NCBI GenBank assembly: GCA_034670405.1 | Contig: JAXDDX010000057.1 | Span: 1,473,001-1,537,000 of the forward strand | Origin: Hoplostethus atlanticus | Lineage: Eukaryota; Chordata; Actinopteri; Trachichthyiformes; Trachichthyidae | DNA: 64,000 bases | Reading direction: 5' to 3' | Shown: one piece after another, positions 11,566-21,699 of the stretch | Position numbering within the stretch: position 1 is the first letter of the stretch | How the letters are laid out: each line of letters starts with the position of its first letter | Made by a program: the position numbers and the translations under genes | The notes under the pieces: model-generated | Told to the model about the DNA's origin: nothing | What the model saw: only the letters and a program-made list of their open reading frames with translations | Database searches by the model: none

Positions 11566-12320
11566 CATGCACATCATTATGTATGTATGAGCAATGAAGC
11601 GATTTGTGGCCAACCTTGTGCAAGGAGCTCCTCTCCGAGTTGGATTTCTTCCAGAAAGAACTTCTGTACAGCCTCCGCGTCCTTCAAGTTAGGCAGCTTC
11701 AAAGGCAACGTAGAAATAGTCAGAAACGCATGTTTGGTCCCATATTACATCAACACAAAATCTGAATATTTTCCCCCATTTGCCCTACCCTTGGCAGTCC
11801 AAACGTATCGCTGGAAACATTCTGCTTTCTCCTACCTGTGTCACAAAATTGGATTTAGACTTGGTTAGTATTTCTAATATGCTGTGGTGGAGCGTGACAT
11901 CGGGCATGTGGTTGAAAGTTAGCAGTTAGCTTAAGCTCGCACCTCAAGAAGTTAGTCAGTCTGCTTCAAACCAAATCCTACTTTTCAATGTCAGCGTTTG
12001 GTCAAGAATGTTACACGCTTAATGCTCTGGGCATCTGAATAAGTTAACTTGTTTTCAATCTAGCGCCGTACACACGAAGAGCCTGTTCTTGGTGTAATCG
12101 GCAGCTTGCCACATGGTAGGGTTATTAGGCTAACGTTACTACTGCGCTAGCTTCCTCTCCTCCCTCTGGCTAAACGTGAAACCAACCGACATCACTTACG
12201 TTCACGTAGCCTTTTCTTGAAGTTTGGATCGCTCCGTCGTTTTCTGTCAAAATAAATACAGTATGCGATAAAGAGGGCCCCGCACACCCCAGCTACAATA
12301 GTACTTGTTTTACCACCCAT
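10716..12320 (-). CDS. tomm20: Mitochondrial import receptor subunit TOM20 homologue (complete, 5 coding exons, 145 aa)
   Basis: Outer-membrane receptor of the TOM complex; it binds amphipathic presequences of mitochondrial precursor proteins and passes them to TOM22/TOM40. Coding exons (minus strand): 12200-12320, 11789-11835, 11615-11696, 11128-11270, 10716-10760. They join to 438 nt, that is 145 aa plus stop, the same length as human TOM20. Residues 1-24 hold the N-terminal membrane anchor (AGVCGALFIAYCIYF), followed by the basic FDRKRRSDPNFKKRLRE stretch. Residues from about 57 form the TPR-like receptor domain (LKDAEAVQKFFLEEIQLGEE, then DHLTNAIAVCGQPQQLLQVL), and the protein ends SLAEDDVE. 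The ATG at 12320 is chosen over an in-frame ATG 54 nt upstream because family members start MxGxxS/T directly before the anchor. Exon 2 encodes an atypical linker (see findings). Whether this is the a or b teleost paralogue cannot be decided here. Confidence 0.95.
10807..10927 (-). ncRNA. Candidate H/ACA box snoRNA in tomm20 intron 4
   Basis: Read on the minus strand, intron 4 contains a hairpin-hinge-hairpin-tail layout. The first hairpin is closed by ATCACAA with TTGTGAT and has an inner CTCA/TGAG stem. A hinge ATAGTA fits the H box ANANNA. The second hairpin pairs GTGCA with TGCAC and, inside, TTACAG with CTGTAA, leaving internal loops like pseudouridylation pockets. An ACA lies three bases before the proposed 3' end (ACAGGT). 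The total of about 120-130 nt is normal for the class. As far as I recall, human TOMM20 hosts SNORA14B in an intron, which makes an orthologue plausible. The pairing was done by eye, and the last stem partly overlaps the ACA. Confidence 0.45.
11128..11270 (-). CDS. tomm20: tomm20 coding exon 4 (TPR core)
   Basis: 143 nt. Completes Gly and encodes 47 residues from DYEKGVDHLTNAIAVCGQPQ to MLLTKLPTISQ. This is the TPR-like helix pair that forms the presequence groove and is the most conserved part of the protein. Donor GTGAGG. Confidence 0.97.
11527..11565. repeat. (GT)n(AT)n compound microsatellite
   Basis: Lies in tomm20 intron 3. Confidence 0.95.
11615..11696 (-). CDS. tomm20: tomm20 coding exon 3
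   Basis: 82 nt, phase 0 in and phase 1 out. Encodes LPNLKDAEAVQKFFLEEIQL and the following GEELLAQ, the first helices of the cytosolic receptor domain. Acceptor TTTGAAG, donor G-GTTGGC. Confidence 0.93.
11789..11835 (-). CDS. tomm20: tomm20 coding exon 2 (linker)
   Basis: A 47-nt micro-exon between an acceptor ending ACACAG and a donor GTAGGG. It completes Arg41 and adds 15 codons, RRKQNVSSDTFGLPR. Length and phase fit the family exactly, and RRRKQ and GL-P are family-like. The middle differs from the charged KLAKERA-type linker of mammals. The placement rests on frame, splice sites and length. Confidence 0.75.
12200..12320 (-). CDS. tomm20: tomm20 coding exon 1
   Basis: Encodes residues 1-40 plus the first base of codon 41: start Met, transmembrane anchor and basic flank. 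The donor GTAAGTG follows GAA-C (phase 1). Confidence 0.95.
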
Positions 12321-12500
12321 AGTTAAAACTAATGTTCGACAAGTTACGCAGCTCACTAGCTGCCTAGCTAGCAAGCTGCTAAGGAAATGAATAAGGCGGA
12401 TGGACGTAATTTATGATGCATGCGCAGGGCCTCAAATGTGACTCAGCCAATCAGAACAGAGAACTGGGACTATCCGTTCATAACGGAAGATTTACAGAAT
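12321..12500 (-). promoter_or_regulatory. tomm20 5' UTR and promoter region
   Basis: Upstream of the start codon lie a GCATGCGCA at about 12418-12426 (half of the NRF-1 palindrome), a CCAAT box in AGCCAATCAG at about 12445-12454, and CGGAAG at about 12484-12489 (the ETS/GABP, NRF-2 core). Human TOMM20 is a known target of NRF-1 and NRF-2, so this combination fits. The transcription start was not located. Confidence 0.5.
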
Positions 12501-12844
12501 GGAGACCCGTGTTTTCTTTCTTATGCTATGCACCACATGAGAAAACGTGTTGTTTCTGCTTCCCATAATAGAAAGGCAATCAAGAACGTCAATCTGTACA
12601 AAATACATCGTTTTTGTCTGTCTGTATACCTTATCTCCCCCTCACGCTCTTTATTTGTATACGATTGTTGTGTGAATTTTCAGTAAATAAAGAGGGGGGA
12701 AAAGACATGTATGGTTGAAAACTTAAAGAAATTCACTCTTGGCATGGGGACCCATCAGTAACAGACCCGCAACCCACTGGGATATATCAGGAAAACAAAG
12801 ACTATCTAGGTACACTGCTTTTTAGATATATGGCAACAGACACA
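12500..12844. other. Short intergenic stretch between tomm20 promoter and arid4b 3' end
   Basis: No exon is recognised on either strand. Mammals carry RBM34 in this interval; nothing here resembles an RNA-recognition motif, and the space is far too short for that gene. Confidence 0.6.
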
Positions 12845-12868
12845 CTGGTTACTTCACAAACTATGGCA

Positions 12869-12874
12869 TTTATT
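12869..12874 (-). terminator. Poly(A) signal AATAAA, probable for arid4b
   Basis: Minus-strand AATAAA about 2.17 kb beyond the arid4b stop and just before the tomm20 promoter region. Other A/T-rich hexamers occur in the UTR, so earlier cleavage is possible. Confidence 0.5.
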
Positions 12875-13275
12875 TCAAACAGAGGCTTCTGTTTTGCTTA
12901 CATTTGTACAATAAATTACACAATGACCATCATCAGATGAGCCTAATAAATACTATAGAGCCTTTCTCAATAAGTTCAATCACTTTCTCTTACTCTATGA
13001 TCCAGACCATTTTCCGTACAGGTCCATAAAGCTTTAGCTACAACCAATGTACATGTTGGAAAATAGTTTGGCCACCTCCAAAACCACAATTCTTCTCTTA
13101 CAAGCACAAACTAATGGAAAACAAAACAAGACTAAACCAAAACATAAAATTATAAAGCAAAAAAAAAAAAAGCAAACAAAAAAACCTTTCTTGAAATTTA
13201 TGAAGGCGGCAGAACAAAACAACAAAATATATGAAACCAAATAAATCTGTCCCTACAAGAGAACAAGAATGAGGA

Positions 13276-13312
13276 CGGGGGGAGGGGGAGGGAGGGGGGA
13301 GGGGGGGGGGGA
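13276..13312. repeat. G-rich tract (plus strand) inside the arid4b 3' UTR
   Basis: A near-continuous run of G blocks split by single A residues. The plus-strand DNA could form a G-quadruplex; the arid4b transcript carries the complementary C-rich run. Confidence 0.85.
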
Positions 13313-15044
13313 GAACAGACATGCTTTTACCCTCAGTATTTACACTCAAACTACAGTTAAAACCATAAAACTGTCTGTACAGAAAAGTACATGTTATTAA
13401 CAGTGCGAGATATTAAATAGCTTGACTCAAAACACTCTTCTCAATATACAAATGTATAACAAAAGCATACAATTACATACAAGTGCCAAACAAAACATAA
13501 CTTCAAGGCATCATACAGTAGGGAGTCTATACAAAGGAAACACTGGAGATGTCTTCAGAGATGTATACACATACATATCACTTTAGATATAAATGCACAT
13601 TTACAATATCTTTACCATTATTCTGGTCATAGTACATGGAACAGAACCAAACATTTTTGGTAGGGATGAGTATGAGAGGAAGTCTTTGATTAAAATAGAT
13701 GAGCTGGCATGTCATTAATGATGAGTAAAACTGGAAAGAGATGCCAAAAAACTATGCCTTGCTTGTATTACACAACTGACTGATCTTTGAACCACTGCAA
13801 ACTTGGGAGTGTGTTTCATTCATTTGTTCTGAGTTACACAGTGAATGCTGTAAATACCTTCCACGGCTGACTTAATCCAGTTGCAGAGGTGCACTGTCAA
13901 ATCTTAAGCGAAGAGGATACGGAATCACAATAATCTGACTGGGTGTTTAAATGAGCGACTGGAACGTAATTAAAAAAAGAAAAAAAAAAGCAGATGGGCA
14001 TTTAAAAGGCTGAACAACTGAAGAAATGGAACCACTGCATTCGTCACCTCCATCATTGCACATTTTATACTGCCAAACTTAATTGTTGTACCCAAGATGG
14101 ATGAGTATTCAGTAGTAGATTACAGGTGATCCAGTATAGGAGTTCTGCTTCATCCTTTACAATCATATTTCTTAAATACAACCCTATGCTGATAAAAACC
14201 ATCAATACCTGTCAAGACACAGCCCTTGACTGCCTGCTCATTCATACAGTATTCTTCAGTCTTTTGTAAGGGACACAATATTCTAGGTGACCCTCTGATT
14301 TGAGAATAGGACCAGGAAAAAGTGCTGTCCTTTCTCTAAGTGCCCCGTAGAAAAGAACAAAAAGGCACTACAGTATCATTCCATATTCATCCACTGGTTG
14401 TCAGTGGACATACGATGATCAGCAACCCTATCCATCACCACCTATTAACACAATGCAAACATGTACAGGACAATGTTCCTGTACTTGGGATGAGCATAGT
14501 CAACCATTTGAGGTTTATTCACCATATGAAGGCCCCTATAATGAGGGTGGACAGAGAAACGTGGCAAGTTACATTTAGCATGCCCTTAATGCTAATGTGG
14601 CACTGCTCCTCTGAATTCCCCATAATAAAATGGCAAGCACCGGCTGTACCACGTTGGGCTATGAGCACAGAGCACAGAGCGGGCTTCACAGGAAATCATC
14701 CCTAACCAAGACAATATAACTTTTATCAAATGGAAAGAATTATTGCTTGCAAAACAATTCTTATAAATGTTCAATTAGAGAGCGCAAAAGACAATTTTGT
14801 ACTTTTTTTGACAAATTCTTCCCCCTACATAAAAGTGCACTTAAGTGCCATTAGCTTGCCAAGGAAACAGTTGTCAATAGAAAATAGTGCTTGTTTCTTG
14901 TTTTTTGTCTCTGGTCTGGTTTTTGTGCCCCAGTAGTTACAGTATGTAGGTTGACTTGTCTGTCCTGTTGGAAGGGAGTGGGGGCGGTGGTGCCAGGGTG
15001 CTGGTTAAGTGCTTAGTGCGGTGGCTCCTTGCTGATACGTCCTG

Positions 15045-15199
15045 TCACCTGCACTCCACTGATACCCCAGAGTTCTGAGAGGACGAGGATGAGGACGACA
15101 CCGGTGGGTCAGCCAAGGTCAGCATGACTGCCGCCGTCAACGAGCTGGAGGACGGTGAGGACGAGGACGAGGACGAGGAGGAGGAAGCAGCCACAGTGC
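15045..15199 (-). CDS. arid4b: arid4b exon 24 (C-terminus)
   Basis: 155 nt, phase 1 in. Encodes TVAA, a run of ten Ser, P, four Ser, [14 protein letters not shown], seven Ser, then [10 protein letters not shown] and TGA. The VECR end is the family signature. The Ser runs are longer than in human and come from TCC/TCG repeats. Confidence 0.97.
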
Positions 15200-18100
15200 C
15201 TGTAGAACAGAAGTCGCATTTTATTACCATCAGCTACAAGGCGTGTCGGTGCAGAGAACAAGGAGTACTGGTAATTACTGCTATCTTTAACTGCTGAGAT
15301 CACAGGGAGTTGACTCACTTTCCCGTTCCTTCTTCTTCATGCGTTTTCGTCGTCTGTCGATGGAGGCCACCTCGGATTTGAGGGAGAGGTAGTGGTTTCT
15401 GATGTCCTGCAGCTTCTCCTGAAGAAACGAGATCCTCTCCAGACTGCTCATCTTCTCCAAGTCCGCTAGGTGGAACATAGCAATGCATTACTTAATGATC
15501 TCCTAAGGGCCCTAATGAAAGCAGATTTTATGTAATTTCCAGTATACTCTAACAAAGTAGTTAGCAGTCTGACACTTACACATCTGGAAGCTCCACTTAT
15601 ATACGCGAGGCGTTCTCCCATGGTGTTCGCGGTGATGGGCGTGGTCAGGGTCGCCCTGCTTGTGGTACTTATGGCTCGAAGGGGGAGTTCGCCCGGGGCA
15701 CTTGGGCGAAATGGCAGCCTTGACGTCTGATGCATTGTTCTTGGAGGCAGGTGATTTGGCAGTGCCCTCAACAACAGACTGGTCCTCACTGTCACTGCTG
15801 TTGGCTGGAAGACAGAAGGCAGAAGAGTCATGAAGTGAAAGACAGTGATGAAGCCAGAATTTCACTTCCTTACTTTCCCTCCTGTAATCGTTAATATAAT
15901 ACCAGCAAGCTAGCAAAAAGGCTCTTTGAAACATGAATCAGAAACTTCAAATCGGACAGCTTCAGAAAAGAAGCTGAGCAATGAGATCCATTCAGCGGCA
16001 AAACACTTAATTGTCGATGCAGAAGCTCTTACTTTCACTCAGAAAATGTAGTATTTTAGGAACGAAGAAGAAAAAAATGGCCAAAGCCTGCATCTTTGGC
16101 AACTTGTAGCACTATAGCTGTACAACACTTTTTTGACAAAGTACCAGTACTTACATTTCTAGTACTCACTGACTATTATATTAGTAATATTACCAATATT
16201 ACTGAAAGCATTCATAGGAAGGCCATTTGAAAGGACAGCAGGAAGCTTATTTACCTGTTTTCCTGTTCTTCTTGGGAGGCACACCTAGGCTCTTGCGGCT
16301 TGGCTTGTGTTTCTTTGTGGATCCACCTGTCTGTGATTCTTTTTGCCGCTTCTGGCTGGCAGATGCTAGAAAGAAAACAGATGGAGATGGTGAGGGAATA
16401 CACAGACTGTGAAATGAATGATCCCTTTTATCCATGATTATTTCTAGAGTACCCCCCCCCCCTCTTAAAAAAGAGAAATAAATATTGAAGTCTATCATTC
16501 TATCATCTAACACACTTGCTAAGGTTCATTTGCCATCATTCATACCTTTAGACTTCTGGTCACCCTCATGCTGGCTGCTGCTGCTCAGCTCTAGGCTGCA
16601 GTTGCTGTTGCTGTTGCAGGACAGGCTGGCGTCAAAGGCTTTGGAGGGGGATCCTGCCCCTTCATCCTGGGGGAGGTCTTGCAGCTCCCCACCCAGACTC
16701 TCCACCTCCACTGTGCTGCTGTCTGTCTCACTGCGCCCACCTGCAGCTTCCTCCTGTATGGGCCCTGGGGGAAGGGTAGCAGAAGCCGTCTCTGAAGGCA
16801 AGGTGGGGGCTATGGACGGCGGAGGGGAAGAAGGCTGTACTCGGCCAGAATCTTCCATGGTACTGCCCCCCATTGAGGGCGACTCAGGTGTAGTTGGTGG
16901 TGTGTTGAGTACCGAGTTACTACCACTGGTGGGAAACTCCTGTAGTTTGTCAATGTCCAACTGCTCCTCTGAGACTTCATCCTCAGGCCCGGCATCCTCC
17001 TCTACTCTGGGCTCCTCCAGGCCTGAGGACACGGCTGGGGGAGGAGAGTTGGCAGCCTCTGTGTCTGAGTCCGAGAACAATTCCTTCAGGGTCTTCTTGG
17101 GCCACTGGGCCTGGATGCTAGACCACACGTCCTTCTGGCCCTTAGTACGGACAGCAGGCCTTTCGTCTGTACTCCCAGACAATTTAACCCTCTTTTCAGG
17201 GATCTCCCAGAACCCAGCAGGTCGACCGGTTTTGGTCTTCTCCTTCATTCCGTTGTACTTCTTAGAAGGGGAACCTTTGGTTTTTGGGCGGCTTCGTTCA
17301 CTTTCCTCAGCCTGGGACTCAGCAAGTGGTGCCCCTTCATCTTCTGAACTGCTGCTGGATGAGGCCCCCCTCTCCTCCCCAGGACCGACCCCTCTCTCCT
17401 CTAGCTTCCTGGGGGAGCCTCCAGGCAACCAGTCTGCACTCCTGGTGTTCCTGGTCTTGGCTTTGGATGGGCCTTTTGGGGTCCTTTCTGCTGCACTCTC
17501 AGATTTCCTCTTCCTGGTGCTCGCCTCTCCCTCGGACTCCGGTTGGCTTCGGCACTTCCCCACCTCTGGACCCTCTGGACCCTCTGAACTGAATGGATCT
17601 TGGTGGTTCTTTCCTGGGACTGCAGAAGGCTTGGATCCTTCAGGAGGGGTCCCACTCTCCCAACGCTCTGATGACGGTGGGGGATCTGGCAGGCCCTTTC
17701 TGAGGCCACCACGGCAACCTGGACGATCATCGTCATTATGCTCTCCTTCCTCATCCTCATGCTCACTTTCGTCTGTGGAAATCTCAGAGGCTGAGGCAAA
17801 TCAGACAAAAGTTCTGTTAGTTTCAGTAGCTTGGCAACTTGACCATAAATAAACAACCACTACAGTCAAACACAGTCCTAATCTGCAGTAAGTGTGCATG
17901 AGGACTACAGGCTCACGAGTGTTGCTACCTTGCAGGCCATTGAGGATAGAAGTAATTTCTATAGACTTGACTGGAGACTGCTGAGTCCCTTTGTCCTCAC
18001 CCTCCTCCATCTTGGAAAAGACATCCTGACCCGGGCCACATTTGGAGCGTGGGACACGGTTATTATTGGGTGAAGGACCGAGGTCTTCTCTGTCGTTGAG

Positions 18101-21100
18101 CCTCTCCAACCTGTCTCGCTCCCTCTCTGCTTTGTTCTGTCAGAATTGAATATGGTCAGTGGTTCACTTCACAATATCAAGTTAGTTGGAACACAAAAAC
18201 TTGCAACTCTCCAAATGCATACCTTTATTTTTTTGCGATGCTTGATTTTTGGTACATTCTTATTGGCTGGGCGAACAATCTTGTCTGCCTTGATCCATTC
18301 ATCATATCTAATGGAAAATACAAAAGAAAAGAAACAATCTCATCATTCGGATCGTAGAAAGGAGCTAAACTCATTCTCTCTCACACAACCCACCACACAG
18401 ACACCTCTAACGTCTGACCCCAACTTGTTGCTGTGACAATAAGCCTCAACAGCAAAGGAAGAGATCCAATGGTATTGTGTGGAAAAGACAAACCTTTACA
18501 ATGAAGAAAGAAACATTATGAAAACCAACAACCACAAAAACAAATTCAGGAAAGTTCCAACAGTACCGAGGGTGCTACTTGGATCGTATGAAGAAAAATT
18601 AAAGTTTCACAACGTCACACACGACAGATACAATGCAGAGAACATCCCTCTATCTTTTATAGAGTGCTAGAGGACCACACAACAACATTGAGACGATGAA
18701 ATACGTAAACTGGTCTCACTAGAAAGCGGGAAAGTTAACCTCTGTGTCATGGTACCCTAACACTCTACTTAACACTGCATTTACCCTGACCCATTGGGGA
18801 GGGGGGGAGAGGGTTGAGAGGTAGAGGTGAGTGTAGCAGCACTTTTGTTGGCCATTCAGAGATTCCAGGGTAGCCTACATTAAGACATTATATAGTATAC
18901 TCCAATGGTCTGTAAAAATTTAGCCAAAACCACTGTCAAGAGTAAAATTGGCTAAAATTCAGCCCGTCTGTAGACTTCGGCGAGACAGACAGCAGGGGGA
19001 CAGACAGACAGGGGATTCAGTCAGAACTGAGTGAGGGAAGCTGAGGAATGTTACATATGGACCCAATTCTGTTTCTGCCACTAGATGGCTCAATGTAATC
19101 CACAATCAGAGTACTGACTAAGGGACTGGATCAGATGAAGTAGAATTGTGAGGGAGGGATGTATCTGTTATTGCCGCGGGGATACCCATGTAGTGGTGAT
19201 CCCTTTAGCTGAATTGAAGGTAAGAGATGTCTTTTTAGAGGGTGAATATAGACGTTAGGTGATTCTCCCCAGGTCCTGTCTTACCTGACGTTCCAGCCAC
19301 AGTAGTGCACCAGGTAGAGCACCTCTCCCCCCTCCACGTCTGCCTCTTTCACAGTGGCCTCGTACGTCTTCAGATTGCGGCCTCGCCCATACCTCACCTG
19401 CACCTTCATCCCCGGGGGGTAACACTCAAACTCCTCCCCTTCCTCCCCCTCCTGACTGCTGTCATCCCTGCAAGAAAGACAGTTCAGCACTTTCTGGCCC
19501 TAGGCTGCCCCAAAGTGAGACCATAGCCCCTCCCACACCCGCCCTCCTCACTGCCTGGTGCTAGGAAGCCTATTTCCTGCTAAGTTCGATCCACCCTGCC
19601 CTGCCCTTTCCTGTCCTGTCCCATAACAATAGTAGGTCCCTTAACCAAAAAGTATTTAAAACTTTCCCTCCTCACATTACAACTGGTAGGAGAGTCATAA
19701 ACCTGCCATTTAAACTTCCATCCTCGTCCTAACTCCAGTGTGTAACCTACAGCAACCTACAGTATACACAACTGAATCATTTACAATAAGCCTCTCAGAG
19801 AACATTACATGGGGTGTTTCAGCAATAAATACAACATACTTTCATGACAAAATCAAATTCAATCATGGAATCAAAACTACCGTTGGGCCATCTAACCCTA
19901 CATCCACACACAACATACTTAGGACTCTTCATTCACACACACACACATTGGCTAGGGGTTCAGTAGGAGGCACAACAGCCACAAGGAGGAGCTAGTGGGG
20001 AACAGTCAGTAGGCTCGAAGCTTGAGGGTGTTGGGGGGGGTGGTGGAGTGGCAGTAAGTGGTTTAGGTGCAGGAGCCACAGGGGCAGGTTAGCACGGCAA
20101 AGCGCAAGTCGGCAGGCAGCACAGCAATTTAAAGCAAGACTACAGCATTGAGAGGAAGCACGGTTGCAATATCCAACTTGGGTTGCTGCCACAAAGAACG
20201 GCTACAAAACACTACTCCACACAAATCCCTCTCATGACTACCGCTTGGAGCATGCACTTTCTGCTGACAGCTGATATTCAACAGGCCACAATAAAGAAGA
20301 TGCACTTATTTCAGCAGCAGTCCAAGTCTGATGATTTAAGAAACCGCTTCTCTTCTAAAAGGCTGGGGACACACTGTAAGACTTTTAAAATCCTACCCGA
20401 TTTCGAAAACACATTGCATCACACACATGATGATGGATTTCACCCATTGTTTTGTCTCTCAGTGGTAAATATGCTCACACTAGACCATTAGGCAGGGACG
20501 AGGTATCACACACTTAATGATATATATATATATGAGATTGTCCTGCTGACTCCGGATACGCCACTGATATCAGGACCCAATGTGAATCAACATGTATAAA
20601 TGAAAAAAAAAGAAAAAGAAAAAGAAAAAAAAAAGCCATGGCTGAAGAGACCTGTTCAATGTGGGCTGTACACTTTTCAGCAGAGCTGGAGGGGGAGTAG
20701 ACTTCATCAGAAAAAAAAGTGATGGCAGTTAGGCTTACAGTCATTGTGGGACAGGAGTTTCCAAATTTGTATCGCCACATTAGTAACTATTATCCATAAC
20801 ATAACACTATAGATACAACATGTTTGATATGCCTGGGGCAGCTCAGATCAATCTGCCAGTCGATCGGTGTTGTCAAGATTGAACCCTTCATTCTACCAGA
20901 TAATCTGAGGCCAAACCTCAGCTCGGGGATTTCCCTCCTGATTGTCAGGATGTCCAAAGTGGTAATCAGCCTGATAATCCCCTAGTGTGCCTGGGGCCTT
21001 ACATGACAAAACTAGTGAGATATGGCAAGTAAGAACAACAGCACAAGTTGGGAGCAGCCTGAAGTTGAGGAACCTTCACCCAGACACAAAACAAAACTGT

Positions 21101-21643
21101 GGCTAGTGGATTATTTTACTGCCTCAAATCTACAAAAAGGAAGCGTCTGAAGTTATCAAGCAACCCGAACACAAATGCCAAAGGCTTACTTCATGTTATC
21201 TATCATCTGAAGCTCAAACTGGAGGATGAAGAAATCGATACAGGCTAGGCGAGGTTAAAACTGGGCAGAGAACACTGATCTACACCTTCTGGGCAGAACA
21301 GAACGGTGGGGGGGAAACATCTAACAGATGATTTATCTACACAGCAGATAAATGCACTTACTCCTTCCAACTGTCCCTCTAGAGAGATGCTTGCCTTTAA
21401 ACTACTAGCTTGCCTCTAGAGTTCGAATGCATCGGTGACAACGCTAACGTACTGACATGGAACATTTAATAAAGCTGAAACACCAAAAGCCACAAAATGA
21501 GAGAAAAAAGACAGAGAGCTGAGCGTGGAGAGCTTTTTTTGCTAGAGATCAGAAAAGAGCAGGAAATCAAGAGCACAGCCATGTTTCACTGTGGGCTCTG
21601 TTGCGTGTGGAGCTGTGCTGACTGAGTGAACCTGGCCACGTTC

Positions 21644-21699
<56 letters not shown>

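Larger units (their letters stand above)
12845..15044 (-). other. arid4b: arid4b 3' untranslated region
   Basis: About 2.2 kb of AT-rich, A-run-rich sequence with no further exon. It holds a Pumilio-type TGTAAATA at 13337-13344 (minus strand) and a C-rich tract (in the mRNA sense) at 13276-13312. The end is set by the AATAAA at 12869-12874. Confidence 0.6.

Noticed and set aside
12321-12374. In-frame upstream ATG adding 18 residues to tomm20
   Set aside because: The family begins directly before the membrane anchor and the shorter form gives exactly 145 aa; the extra residues look like translated 5' UTR.
16485-17852. 455-codon plus-strand open frame
   Set aside because: It lies exactly opposite arid4b exon 20 and is Ser/Leu/Pro-rich because that exon is Glu/Ser-rich; it has no domain and no family resemblance.
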